Assembly (NCBI GenBank): GCA_019916065.1
Contig: CM034238.1
Span: 34,130,402-34,194,401, forward strand
Source of the DNA: Vitellaria paradoxa
Lineage: Eukaryota; Streptophyta; Magnoliopsida; Ericales; Sapotaceae
Length of the DNA: 64,000 bases
Direction: 5' to 3'
Shown here: piece by piece, positions 1 to 11,214 of the stretch
Numbering within the stretch: position 1 is the first letter of the stretch
Layout: each line of letters begins with the position of its first letter
Translations under genes and position numbers: made by a program
The notes under the pieces: generated by a model
What the model was told of the DNA's origin: nothing
The model's database searches: none
What the model saw: only the letters and a program-made list of their open reading frames with translations

Positions 1-425
1 GTTTTCTACTTTTATTTTCTATTTTCTATTTTATGTATTTTAGGTTCTGAAAATCTCAAAACAATGAAAATAAAAAACACATTTGGTTTGACATTTTTTA
101 TTTTTTGTATTTTGAGATTTTTCTTGTTTTGGGTTAAAAACACTCAAAAAGACTTTTTATCATTTTACATTTCATGTGTAAACCCATTTTTATTTTTTAA
201 AATAGATTTTAAAAACACAAGTCATCAAATACATTTTGAATTATTTTCTTTATTTTTAAAAATGTAAAATGAAAAATGAACTCAAAACAAATGTACTAAA
301 TGGCACCTAAATTATTAAAGATCTAACCATTGTGACTATTACAAGCATTTTTCTTCTAATAAGCTAATTTATGAAACACATTTGTGTGTAGGGATTTTCC
401 AAAAAGCCATCTAAATTGTTAGTGT
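1..425. repeat. Dispersed AT-rich repeat, copy 1
   Basis: Nearly colinear with 44127-44553: the same T-rich start, the same central block around 'aaaaagactttttatc', the same 'actaaatggcacc' block and the same final 'attgttagtgt'. The two copies diverge immediately after that. Here the next sequence is rich in 'agcgacc' motifs and is read as the left end of a CACTA transposon. The left limit is outside the window. No coding potential is evident; a short open frame at 64-267 is low-complexity. The 'aaaacaa.tgtactaaatggcacc' stretch could be a terminus of an embedded MITE, but this was not proven. Confidence 0.75.
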
Positions 426-795
426 CATTATTGGAAAGTGGCGTATTAGTGACTGTTAAAGCTGTCATTGAAACTATTAGCGACCGCCAAAGCTGTCGCT
501 GAAACTATTAGCAACCCCAAGGGGACTACCTTAAAGGAGTCGTAATTGGCTCGTCGCTAAAAAGTATTGGGCGGTCGCTAAGTTTTTTGCGACCACAACA
601 GCGATCGCCTGGAGGAAAAAGCTGAAACTATTAGCGGCCGCAGAGAACGATCGCTAATATTCATAAGCAGTCGTTGTTTCTCTCTCGCTAAAATAGGTCC
701 AAATGGTGCGAAGTATTAGCGATTGCCCACAATGGTCGCTAATATCTTCAAGCGGTCGCTGTTACTTCTCCCGAAAAAATTAGGCCATTTGGTAC
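426..795. repeat. CACTA subterminal repeat region, outer part
   Basis: Contains many degenerate copies of 'attagcgaccgc' and its complement 'gcggtcgcta' in both orientations (for example near 475, 540, 570, 645, 715 and 750), plus repeated 'ctgaaactattagc'. Subterminal arrays of short GC-rich motifs in both orientations are typical of CACTA ends, where they bind the element's own DNA-binding protein. GC content is clearly above the flanks. The array is cut at 795/796 by a copia LTR and resumes at 6182. Confidence 0.7.
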
Positions 796-1830
796 TGTTA
801 AGGCTAAACTTGTAAATTGGCAAATCCATGATCAAATTGAATTGTTTGTACTTTAGACTTAGTGTAGGCTTAGACACTAGAGTCTTAAGATGATTAGAAT
901 TCTAAAAGGCCTTAGAAAATCAAGTTTTCAAAGTGGCTAGAAGTCCCAAAAAGGTTCAGTATTGAAATTTGCAGAAAGATCACAGGAAGGCTGCACTTTG
1001 CCGCGGGATAAAGCCAAGACTAGGATTCAGAAGTTTGGTTGTGCGGGAAGGCCGCTCTGAGTCACAGGATGGCCGCTTGAAGGGGGCGAGAAGGTCGTAG
1101 GTGTGCTCTTCCCGCGCTGCTCGTTCTGACAACTTTCTATTCTCAACTTCCAACGCAATTTTAACCTCAAAGACAACAGATTCAGGCTTCGGCTAAAACA
1201 CAAAAGTTGTAGCCCTTTGAGTTTTCTTTCCAACCCAAAAGAAATCAAGTCAATCCGAATTATGAGTGAAAAGATACGGTCAAAAAACTGACAGGGTGTC
1301 AAGCTGGAACTTCAACTGCACACCACTTCAATAGCCCTAGCCACTTCTAAGGGTCTATATATATCTCATGGTATCTTCAAGAGGATAGAGAGAAGACACA
1401 CACATAGAGAGAGATAGAATACTAAATTGTTCATGAGCCAGAAGTTTAATGATTCTCTCAATCACTTAGCCAACATGTTTCGTGTTCAATCCGAAGGAGT
1501 TCAGGTTTGAGTTTTGTGAAAGCTGAGGATTCAGCATGTTGTGGATTTAGCAAAGCTACTGAGGAGTCAGTATCGTGCCTTCGAGGAGTCGAAAGGCTTT
1601 CGCTAAAGGAGTTGGTGAATCAAGGAGTTGAGCAAACGTCAATAGAGTATAGAGTCGAGGAGTCGATCTATCGAGAGTTTGAGTTTGTAACCAACGTTTG
1701 TTTTTAGCGAAAGTTTTGTTTGAGGTTTCCCTTTGTGGGTTTCCTCGTTTCTTATATACTGCCCTCTTCAATCTTTTGTGTGTGCATTGTTGATTGATTG
1801 GGATCTTCATCAGCGTATTACAAAATTTCA
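796..1830 (+). repeat. 5' LTR of the copia element
   Basis: Starts 'tgttaaggctaaacttg' and ends 'acaaaatttca', just before the PBS. A TATA-like box 'tatatatat' lies at about 1356-1364, preceded by GC-rich 'ggccgct' type motifs (1040-1130). It is about 1035 bp long and colinear with 5149-6181. Mismatches seen by eye are frequent, so the insertion is not recent. Confidence 0.88.
1354..1365 (+). promoter_or_regulatory. TATA box of copia 5' LTR
   Basis: The run 'tatatatat' occurs at the same LTR position in the 3' copy (about 5706-5715). It is followed about 35 bp downstream by an 'agagaga' purine-rich leader, as expected for the U3/R boundary. Transcription start is inferred, not mapped. Confidence 0.5.
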
Positions 1831-1832
1831 AT

Positions 1833-1844
1833 TAGTATCAGAGC
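1833..1844 (+). other. Primer-binding site, initiator Met tRNA type
   Basis: 'tagtatcagagc' lies two bases after the LTR end. It differs at one base from the TGGTATCAGAGC complement of the plant initiator Met tRNA 3' end used by most copia elements. Confidence 0.8.
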
Positions 1845-1886
1845 AGGTACATTTTTTAGAACAAAACGTGATCTTATTATTTGCCG

Positions 1887-3812
1887 ATGGATCCTTCTAG
1901 AGAAGGCGGTTCGAGCAAGAGACCTCCCTGGTTTGATGACACCAATTACGCGTATTGGAAGGTTCAAATTAAAGCGCACTTGATCTCATTGAATGTCAAT
2001 GTTTGGTTGGCCATTGAAAAAGGTTGGGTAAAACCAACTCACTTTGTTAATAATGAAACAGTTGACAAGCCTATGGATTTGTGGACGAGGGCTGAGCAAG
2101 AGAAGGTAGAGTGGAACTACAAGGCTCTGAGTTCTATTTTCTGTGTAGTCTCCGCCGATGAATTTAGAAGAATTTCTAGTTGTGAGATTGCGAAGAAGGC
2201 TTGGAAGATTCTGGAGTTGGAGCATGAAGGGAATTTTATTGTCAAGAAGTCCAAGCTACAAAATGTAACCTCAGAGTTTGAAAGTTTGAAGATGGCTGAA
2301 GACAAACCCTTTGATTATTTTTATGCAAAGCTCAGTGACATTGTCAATATAAGCTTCAATCTTGGAGAACCAATTCCTAATCGAAAGATTGTAAGTAAGA
2401 TTCTCCGATCCCTACCTATGTCCTTCCAAGCAAAAGTTAATGCTATTGAAGAGGCTAGGGATGTTAATTCAATGAGGGTAGAAGATTTAGTTGGCTCCCT
2501 GCAGACTTATGAAACCAACATGATCAAACTAAAGTTTAGAGGAGTTGCCCTAAAAGCGGTAAAGGAAGACGAGTCCCCCTCTAGTAATGATAAGTCAACC
2601 CCCTCTCCTGAAGAAATTGCTATCTATGCTAAGAAACTTAGAAAATTGTTCAAAAAGAAAGATAGCAAGCAAGGGAAGTCGAAAAAGAATGAGAAAGTCA
2701 AAGGAGAGAAACCTTCAGAGAAGAAAAAAAAAGAGAACAAGTTTACGGGGGTGAAGTGTTATGAGTACCAAGGTTATGGTCACATAGCCCAAGATTGTGG
2801 GAACAAGAAGGGTAAGAAGAAGGTTTTCAATGCAACATTCGATGATTTAGATGATCAGTCAAGTACCTCATCTTCTTCAAACGATTTTCTAGAGAATTAT
2901 ACTGCTTTCATGGTTAGAGCAAGTGCCCTTTCTAATTTAGTCGAGTCATCCTCTTCTGCGAGCAAGAAAGAAAAATCCTCTGAAAGTGAAGATGAAGAAG
3001 ATTCTGATGAGGAGCTAGATTTTGAAGAGGCATATCAACTGTTGTACTAAGACTATCAAAGACTCCACAAGAAAAACGAGAAGTTGACCACGAAGAACAA
3101 GGTGTTGAAAAGGGAGAGAGACAGTCTGAAAATTGCTCTGGAAGAATTGGAAGCTAAGTTTGAAGGTCTTGAATCAAACAAGAAGACTCAAAATGAATTG
3201 ATAACAAGTCTTAAGCGCAAACTGGATCAAAGAGAGAAGGAATTGAAGGATGCCTAGGGAAAGTTGCAGGCCATGTAACTCAAGATGAATACTGCATCTT
3301 CCAAACTTGACAACATATTTGGGATGGAAAGGAGCCCATGTGACAAAAGAGGACTTAGCTACACTGGCATGCAAGTGGACACTCTAGAAGCTAAAGCTAC
3401 CCCCAGTTCCTCAAAGACAACTACTCCAAGTATAGTTAAAGCTCCTCTATCAAGGAAAGGTAATCTGTCAAGACCTTACTTTCAAAAGCCCAAAGGTACA
3501 CCCCCCAACTTACAACGTAAGTTTGTTCCCATTTGTTTTCATTGTGGTATACCTGGACACACAAGACCACACTGTCACAAATTATTTGGGCTTCCCCTAT
3601 CCTATGTTGACACTAGGAATTCTTTGAGATCTAATTTTCAAGTGTCAAATAGGTTTGCAACTTTAAAGTTTCAAAAGTCATATCTTGATTTTAGACCTTA
3701 CATGACTTGGCCAGTAAGGAAAAACATAAAGAAAAATTTTTCAAAACCCATTGGTCCAAAACCCAACAATCGCAAGACTCAAAATATTTTTCCAAAATTA
3801 AGAACTGTTTAG
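1887..3812 (+). pseudogene. gag: Copia Gag polyprotein with three in-frame stops
   Basis: One reading frame of 642 codons from ATG 1887, interrupted only by stops at 3048, 3255 and 3276 with no frameshift. The N-terminal third is a UBN2-type copia Gag (PPWFDDTNYAYWKVQ near residues 14-28). A Lys/Glu-rich linker follows. The first zinc knuckle near residue 290 is damaged: CYEYQGYGHIAQDC has Tyr for the second Cys. Next come an acidic Ser-rich stretch and a coiled coil (3080-3250, KKNEKL, KREKDSL-like heptads). A second, intact CCHC knuckle lies near 3535-3580 (CFHCGIPGHTRPHC). Gag would form the virus-like particle and bind element RNA. No pol follows. TTG at 1881 is in frame, but the ATG at 1887 is the likely start. 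Confidence 0.85.
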
Positions 3813-5148
3813 GTTAGGAAGAGTGATTTATATGTCTCCCACACCATTAAGAGTGTTGAAGGGGTAAGCCTTGATGCGTAAAGTCAAATTTTCTTTCATG
3901 AACTAGGCTGTGCGTCATTGTTTATTTTTCCCTAGTTTTATGAAATCATAAAGAATAGATATTTTTTTAGATAATTTAATTTTTTTTTTTTGGGTAATGC
4001 TATTCCTTGTGATATTCTTGCATGATCTATTACCCTATACATAATTCAAAATCATAGGATTAAAATTGTTGATCTACATAGTGGTCATAAATATGAATTT
4101 TTTGATGAACTTGAATCCTATGTTTTATTGTTCCTTGTCATGGTAGTGGTGCGCCAATTCTAATTGCACGAAGTTTAGTATATCATGAGAAATCTTTTCC
4201 ACTACTCAACTGTTTTAATAAATTCTTCTTTTTGGACTATTGGCTGCTCTTGAGTTTAAATAAAAAAATCACTTGGAAAGTGATACCATATGGGATAGAG
4301 TGAAAGCTAGCCTGTTGACGTGTAGGTTATCAAAATAATCACCCTCTGGGTTTGACGATACAAGAAGAAGGCTACCTATCCATAAGTGTGTAAAAGCCAC
4401 GAAGTAAAATAAAAAAACATTTGCAAATGAAAACTAAAAAATTGGTGTTTAGTTGAAAACAATGAATTGAGGAGAAACTAGTCGAAAAGCTAACACTGCA
4501 TATCTTACTCAATTCAATTCAAAGTCCAAAAGGAACAATTTTAAAATAATGCGAGTATGTGAAGAGTATTAATCATGTTGCACATAAACTTCATTTCACA
4601 CACTGCATAGGCATTTGACCATTGGTATAACATGTGTGAACAACTCATGACGTAAATAGTAGAGTGATTCTTAGAATTCTTATTTGTCACTATTTATGTA
4701 TGGTCAAAATTTTGAAACTGTGTTTAGTTTTGTGAATGGGAAAATAGAACTTGGAATGATTTGATCAAGATTACCCATTATACCTTATTTTTTGTCAATT
4801 CATGTCAAAAAGGGGGAGAATAGTTGGGAAGAATTGGAATTGGGGATTTCAGAATTTTTGAATTAGTTAACAAAGGGGGACAACATTTTGTGATAATTGA
4901 GGGGGAGAATGTTTTGAAAAGAATTTTATTAATTAAGGGGGGAGAATTTTTTGTTTCATCTTTTGTGTTAACCTTTAATTTTTATTTATTCCACAAGATG
5001 CCTTGATCGTTTTTTGTTTAAGTGTGCAGCAAATAGGTTTTCAAAGCATATTGATCAAGGAAGAGTTTACTGAGGCCTTAATCTAGGATGAGCTTTCTTG
5101 TAATATTATGTTTTTGAGTTTTGACATAGAATTGCCAAAGGGGGAGAT
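3813..5148 (+). other. Non-coding 3' internal region of the copia element, with PPT
   Basis: About 1.3 kb with no protein similarity where a pol gene would be expected. It contains repeated purine tracts of the 'agggggagaa' type (near 4809, 4875, 4902 and 4938). The final tract 'caaagggggagat' ends at 5148, directly against the LTR, and is the plus-strand priming PPT. The upstream tracts look like extra PPT copies. Confidence 0.7.
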
Positions 5149-6181
5149 TGTTAAGGCTAAGCTTGTAAATTGGCAAATCCATGATCAAATTGAATTGTTT
5201 GTACTTTAGACATAGTGTAGGCTAAGACACTAGAGTCTTAAGACGATTAGAATTCTAAAAGGCCTCAAAAAATCAAGTTTCCAAAGTGGCTAGAAGTCCT
5301 GAAGAGGTTTGGAATTGAATTATGCAGAAAGACTGCAGGAAGGCCACACTTTGTCATGGGATAATCCAAGACTAGGATTTAGAAGTTTGGCCATGTAGGA
5401 AGGCCGCTCTGAGTCATGAGATGGCCGCTTGAAGGGCGCGGGAAGGCCGTGGGTGCACTCTTCCCGCACTATTGGTTCTGACAGCTTTCTGTTTTCAACT
5501 TCCAACGCGATTTTGACCTCGAAGACGATGGATTCAGGCTTCAGCTAAAACACAAAAGTTGTAGCTCTTTGAGTCTTCTTTCCAACCCAAAAAGAATTAG
5601 ATCAATCCAAATTGTGAGTGAAAACATATGGTCAAAAAACTGACAGGGTGTCAAGTTGAAATTTTAGCTACACACCACTTCAATAGCCCCGCCGCCTTTG
5701 ATGGTCTATATATATCTCATGGTGTCTTCAAGAGGATATAAAGAATACACACACATAGAGAGAGATAGAATACTCAATTGTTCATGAGCCAAAAGTTTAA
5801 TGATTCTCTTAATCACTTAGCCAACATGTTTCGTGTTCAATCTGAATGAGTTCGGGTTAGAGTTTTGTGAAGGCTGAGGATTCAGCACACTGTGGATTTA
5901 GCAAAGCTACTGAGGAGTCAGTATCGTGCCTTCGAGGAGTCGAAAGGCTTTCACTAAAGGAGTTGGTAAATCGAGGAGTCGAGTAAACGTCAACAGAGTA
6001 TAGAGTCGAGGAGTCGGTCTATCGAGAGTTTGAGTTCGTAACTAACGTTTGTTTTTAGTGAAAGTTTTGTTTGAGGTTTCCCTTTGTGGGTTTCCTCATT
6101 TCTTGTATACTGCCTTCTTCAATCTTTTGTGTTTGCGTTGTTGATTGATTAGGATCTTCATTAGCATATTACGAAATTTTA
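5149..6181 (+). repeat. 3' LTR of the copia element
   Basis: Colinear with 796-1830. Starts 'tgttaaggctaagcttg' and ends 'cgaaatttta', with the terminal CA mutated to TA. TATA-like box at about 5706-5715. Downstream flank 'ggcgccacggaattagcgacc' returns to the CACTA array. Confidence 0.88.
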
Positions 6182-6792
6182 GGCGCCACGGAATTAGCGA
6201 CCGTTATTTTATATTAGCGACTGCCTTAAGAGGTCGCTATAAGTTTATAGTCCTTTTTTTATTTTGCTTTTATTTTTTATTAATATAATTTTTAAATTAC
6301 TTATTTAATAATTATTAATTATTTATATTATTTATTTATAATAATTATTTATTACAATTATTATTTTTTTATAACTTGTTAGTTATTTATAATTAATAAC
6401 TATTACAAATATTTATTTATAATATTTATTTATCTATAAATAGTTCAAATTTAATTTAATTTAATTTAATTATATGAGTTAATTTGCACATGTAACTAAA
6501 ATATTTTTTCATAAAATCAAACAAACAAACATGGCTTCTAATTATGATTATATATACAAACACAATATCAAATTAGATTGCAATTAAAAGAAAATTTTAT
6601 TACATGTAAATGTTCAAAATATAAAAACTAAAATATATACAAATATACTGATCAACATATATACAAATGGCTCCTAATCATCCTAATCTAGTCCAAGAGG
6701 GCCAGCCACCATCGTCCGGATCCTACAATGAAACAATAAAGAAATTAGAATGTGATAAAAAGACACGAATAAATAAATTTATAAAATTTTAA
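6182..6792. other. CACTA subterminal remainder and AT-rich 3' region
   Basis: The first 55 bp continue the 'attagcgacc / ggtcgct' array interrupted at 795. From about 6240 to 6660 the DNA is almost pure A/T with 'atttaataattatt' simple sequence. No gene is visible. It lies downstream of the minus-strand second CACTA gene, so it is read as the element's 3' non-coding region. Confidence 0.5.
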
Positions 6793-8355
6793 TTAGTAAT
6801 AGCAACAAAAAATAAAATTTGTAACTTGAGGAGGAGGAGGTGGATGGCTCTTACTCTGAGATAGGCGCCTCTCCATCTCAGCCATCATCTTCGACCCGAA
6901 GTGACACCTCTCGTACGTCCATCTCAGCTTGAAGGGTCTGGAGCAGATCCTGGTCGTGACGTTTGGCCTGAGAAGATAACTCTGCTCGTGCAATGGATCG
7001 GCATAGATTACATGCAACTCATGTAAGCGTGTATCCATGACCATCGCGTCCAACGATGGAGAAAAATATTCATCCCTCTTCTCCTCGGACTCCCTTTCAT
7101 CCGGCGACAGCTCGTCTAGACGAGAATTAAACTAAGCCTAATGGAAACAAGCCGAGATGGAAAAACAAGATAAGTAACTACATTATCTAAAGCAAAATTA
7201 AACTATATGTTCATTGGGAAAAATATAAAAATTAATTACATGTATGGCCTGAACCTCTGGCAAATCAGTACGTCGAGTCGCCATCTACATGGACAACCAA
7301 TCTATCTTCAGGCCCCCCTATCTGTCCTCTATTGAAAGGTAAATTATATGCTAATAATTTATTATCATAAGATATGAAAATAAAAAAAAATTTACATGGT
7401 AGGCTAACGTTTTTACCTCGTGGCAGACCTAAGAAAAGTGTCGAGTCCCTTCTTTGTGGCGGGGGCCCTGTATCTTTCGATTTCGCGAGTTCCTCTCAGC
7501 CTCCGCCTATTTTAATTTTTCTCAATTAGTTTTTGTAACTTACGCTTTATAACATTAAAACCTAAGGAAAAAATTCAACTCGTAATCTACTCACTTGTGC
7601 CTCAGGGCTCGACCAATACCTGACAAGCTCAGCCTACTAATGGGTAAGAACGCCCGGTGGGACTCACTGGAGGATGTTAGAGTCATTCTCATGACTCTTC
7701 TAGTATTTCTCTTTAATCTTATTTTTATGATTCTTCCACATCTTTCGACACTTGGCGAACATAACGTCCTGGAAGTCTGGAAGAACATTAATTACATTGG
7801 CCTAAAATTGACAAATTATAGAATATTATTTATATTACAAGTTTCAGCATAGAAACCACATACAAATGAAATAGGAAAATTTCATACTTGCACCTCGGTC
7901 CATAGACCCTCCAACGTAGAATCTGGGAAACGGTCCCACTCGAGGGTGGTCAATGGGAATCTGATCGGATTTCAGACCAAATGTCCGAGCTGTGAAATGA
8001 GAGACCATCCATCCTTCCCCACTGAATGGGGCATGTCATCTGATTGTACGGTCATCCATTGGGACCCACAGTTCCACTGCGGCAATCCTTTCGAGGGCCC
8101 TCTGCCGGACCTCAAGGGCCTGCTCGAAGTGGGGGAATCTGTTATAAAAAAATGTTAAGTAATAAGTTTTTACGGAATAACTATTGTTAATGAATAAATT
8201 AAAATATTAAATTGACGAACTTTACCTACCTCTATATTACCAGACACTAAAGGTGTTTGACTCTGCGTCGAAGGACGCAAAAACATGGGGGGTGATGGTG
8301 GGGCAGCATCTGCTAAGCTACTGCTAGCACAAGATAGGCCGAGGCACTCAGCCAT
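6793..8355 (-). pseudogene. Second CACTA gene, Transposase_24 (Ptta/En/Spm) type
   Basis: The likely start is the ATG at 8355 (MAECLGLSC), only 11 bp from the solo LTR inserted at 8367. Reading on the minus strand, an open stretch at 8160-7890 is followed by a block at 7770-7600 with KCRKMWKNH and ELVRYWSSPEAQ. After an apparent intron (about 7590-7515) come ERNSRNRK and GPRHKEGTR (7500-7440), the hallmark of plant Transposase_24. A C-terminal block (7130-6793) ends in MERRLSQSK followed by a proline run. In CACTA elements this protein binds subterminal repeats and acts with TNP2. Several stops and likely lost splice sites make it non-functional. Exon borders are inferred. Confidence 0.7.
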
Positions 8356-8366
8356 TGTCCTAGGAC

Positions 8367-9879
8367 TGATTACACTTGAAAAGTGTAATTACAAACTCCC
8401 TAACTCAACATTTATTCATGCATTTAAATAAGTAAAGTTGAAGTTTTAGTACTATTGTGTTACTTATACTTCTATTGTTTTATTTGTAGGAAAAAGAGCA
8501 AGGATGTTGAAGTTTACAGCTATGGAGAGGGTCAAGAAGACAAAGAAAAAGTCATGGTTTGAACCTTATCTTTGATGGAAAAGACTAGCCCAAAGAAGGA
8601 AGGAAAGCAATGAAGGAGATACTAGACAGTCCCCACCGTCACCCAGACGGTTAGGACCACAGAAAGTACAAAACTTCAGATGATTGGGACCATGGTGTGT
8701 AAAAAGCTTCAGATGGTCCCAACCCCCCTCTAGACGGTCGGGACCACCTGTGATTTACACCAGCTGCGTGAGAGCTCCTCTTCTAGGGCTTTGTGGCATC
8801 TTTTTAAAGACCCATGGGATGGTTTGGAGAGGGGAAGCCTCCTTAGAAGTTTCTACCATTCCATTGAAGTTTAGATTAGTTTTTAGATTGGTTTTAGAGA
8901 GTATTTGTGAGCGTTTTCTTTGTTCTTGAAGATCGTTAATGGATATTGTTGGTGTGGTGTTATTCATCTTCGCTTTTGTAGTTCATCTCTTCTTTTATGC
9001 ACAAACTTTGTAAGTTATTTTCGTTTTACTCTTTAATATAATGTTTTGTTTATTTCAATTATTGAATCGCATGTTTGAGCGTTCTTTTATCACTTTTATG
9101 ATGTTTAAACTAGTTGCAGAGTAAAACCAATCTTGATTCAATGAATCAAGAAAGGGTAGTTCACGAAAACACCTTGGGGTGTTCGTAGTCCCTTCGCATA
9201 GGTTGCGAAACCTCTTGCGAATGGATCTACCTTTCACAAATCTTTTTTTTATCTATTTCGAAACCATTCGAACACGAAAACCCTTAACCATATCCATTTG
9301 AGATCACTAGTATGGATTTTCGTAACTAATTGTTAAACACTTTCGAATAGGATTAAAAATCGGATTTAAATTCACTTCTCGTTTGTTTAATTGAAAAACC
9401 TTCGGAAACAAAGGTCTTTAACCATATCTACTTGAGATCACTGGTACTGACCTTTGATTACAATATTCTTAATACTTTTCAAATTAAACCCCAATTGAGA
9501 TTTAAATAAACACATCCCAAGGCAAAGTAGTGAACTACCCGAACTTGAAAGTTGAATCAAGAACCTTTTTAATATCATGCTTGTTATCTAATTTAATTTC
9601 TGAGTTAATCAATTTGCTTTAAAATTCAATTTTATTGTATTTGAATTTAATATCACAATTCCTTCACTCCAACATTCTCAACCCAACCATTCTCAAACAT
9701 CCTATAAAATCCAAAATTAGTTTAAATTAATTTAGGTTCACCTACTAGCTAAGAGAACAAGTCTAGAGCTTTTAACAGAGCCCTCCCTGTGGATTCGACC
9801 TCGGACTCATCGAGTTTAAAACTACGATTGCCCTTTTGCACTTGAGAGGTAGAACCCGAACACATTTTAGGGTCGGTCA
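8367..9879 (+). repeat. Solo LTR of an Athila-like element
   Basis: Starts 'tgattacacttgaaaagtg', the same inverted-repeat start as the Athila LTRs in this window, and ends 'gggtcggtca'. Flanked by a perfect 5-bp duplication AGGAC (8362-8366 and 9880-9884). Internal blocks such as 'cttgattcaatgaatcaag' and 'ggattcgacctcggactca' match the complement of 29087-30813. No internal region remains, so this is the product of LTR-LTR recombination. At about 1.5 kb it is shorter than the other Athila LTRs (1.68-1.73 kb), suggesting a separate subfamily. 'cagacggt' type motifs lie at 8650-8745, upstream of a 'tttttaaaga' TATA-like box near 8801. Confidence 0.9.
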
Positions 9880-11045
9880 AGGACCAGTCCTCCTCCTAGA
9901 GTGTTCAAGCATGGCTCCCTAACAGTTCACAAGTTAAATTTATTACAATTTCAAAAAAATAAATAGATTTGAAATCTACTTTGTTTGGAAAAAAATGTAC
10001 ACAACCTATATTAGGTATATAGATCAACCGTATCTTCTTCGACCGTGTCCCTAACCCAATTAACCTCTTCATCACATTGGACAATTGCATCCTGGTCAAG
10101 AGCTTGTTGGGCAAATGCATCAATATTTGGCTCATCGCAGTCGATCTGATACACCCCCTTCTTAACATTTTAACCACAATTTTCCAGTTAGGATCAACTC
10201 AATCTCCAACATAGTAAACTTGCTCTACCATGGATGCTAGTATGTATGGTTCATCTTCTATTCGTACATCTTGGTATAACAAATTGTTGAAATTTATCAA
10301 TTTAAATTGGTACTTATCACTTTTAACCCCACGAATTGGATCGGCCCAAACACACTTGAATAATAAATATCTCGAACCACAATTATAAATGACTTCAATC
10401 ATGTCGTTCAATTAGCCGTAGTAGTAACCACCATCAACAGATGGACAACCGATGCCATTATTTTGTGTAGCTCGCCTATCCTCTACTTGTTTGATGCAAA
10501 ATCGAAACCCATTGATGTCACAAGCTGTGTAATGTTGGGTCGTCGTGTAAGGACCATCAGCTAATTGGTTTATTTCATTGGTCAAAGTAGAATCGACAGT
10601 ACTTTGTAAATTGTAAACCTATGAAAATTATCATGAATTAATTAAACATAAATTCATAGTGATGTGAAAAACATATAAAAGTATATGAAAATATTTAACA
10701 CGTACGTAATTCTTAAACCAGTCGTGAAAACATTGATAATGGCACATTCGAATTTGATTGTCTGTTGTGCGAGGCATGTTCCGTTTCAGCTCGTTTATGT
10801 GTCTCCTACAATGCAAATCAAATTCGATTGAAAATAAATACGATAATTATTACAAATGTTACACAATTGACTTTCTCTATTACAAAACATGACTTATTGG
10901 GTCAATGGCACAACTGATTGGGTGTTGAAGAGCACGAACCAATGAGCTTGGATCCACTCGATGTGGTTGAGATCAAATGACGTGCCTTCCCCAATAGGAC
11001 CTTCATTTATCTGCTCTGGCCTGGCTAACTTTGTTTGGATATCAT
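9880..11045 (-). pseudogene. TNP2: CACTA TNP2 transposase, C-terminal part
   Basis: Read on the minus strand from 11045. First comes an Ala-His-rich transposase segment (WIQAHWFVLFNT, near 10930), then a block ending with Phe-x-x-Trp-Phe-Lys (10800-10690) that resembles DUF4218. A DUF4216-like block follows (10590-10199) with YYYG, FKCVWAD, DKYQFKLINFN and EPYILASMVEQVYYV. A short tail runs to about 9905. These are the standard C-terminal parts of plant CACTA transposases. The N-terminal part is at 19070-20345; family-A element 11046-19069 separates the two. Stops are present, so it is inactive. Confidence 0.82.
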
Positions 11046-11214
11046 TGATTGTACTATGAAAAGTACAATTATAAAGCTTAAATTGTGGGTTGTTAGGTAA
11101 ATTTATATTTTAAAAAGATGAGAAAATGAGTTTTAATGCATTAATAAGAATTTCTTGTGAATTGCAGGTGTTTGGGACGAAAATAACAGAAGTTGGACCA
11201 TAATGGAGGAAATC

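Larger units (their letters stand above)
796..6181 (+). mobile_element. Gag-only Ty1/copia LTR retrotransposon (non-autonomous)
   Basis: Two similar LTRs of about 1.03 kb flank an internal region of 3.3 kb with an initiator-Met-type PBS, a copia gag and a PPT. No protease, integrase, RT or RNase H similarity was seen. The LTRs begin TG and end CA (the second ends TA by one mutation). The flanking pentamers GGTAC and GGCGC match at only three of five bases, so the target duplication is weak. Both flanks are nevertheless the same CACTA subterminal array, which supports a simple insertion. The gag coiled coil and several 'agggggaga' tracts resemble large SIRE-type copia elements; the lineage is inferred. 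Confidence 0.85.

Noticed and set aside
1027..1302. Open frame on the minus strand within the copia LTR
   Set aside because: It lies wholly in an LTR, is interrupted in the second LTR copy, and resembles no protein.
791..6186. Clear 5-bp target duplication for the copia element
   Set aside because: GGTAC and GGCGC share only three bases. Insertion is supported by the shared CACTA flank, not by the duplication.
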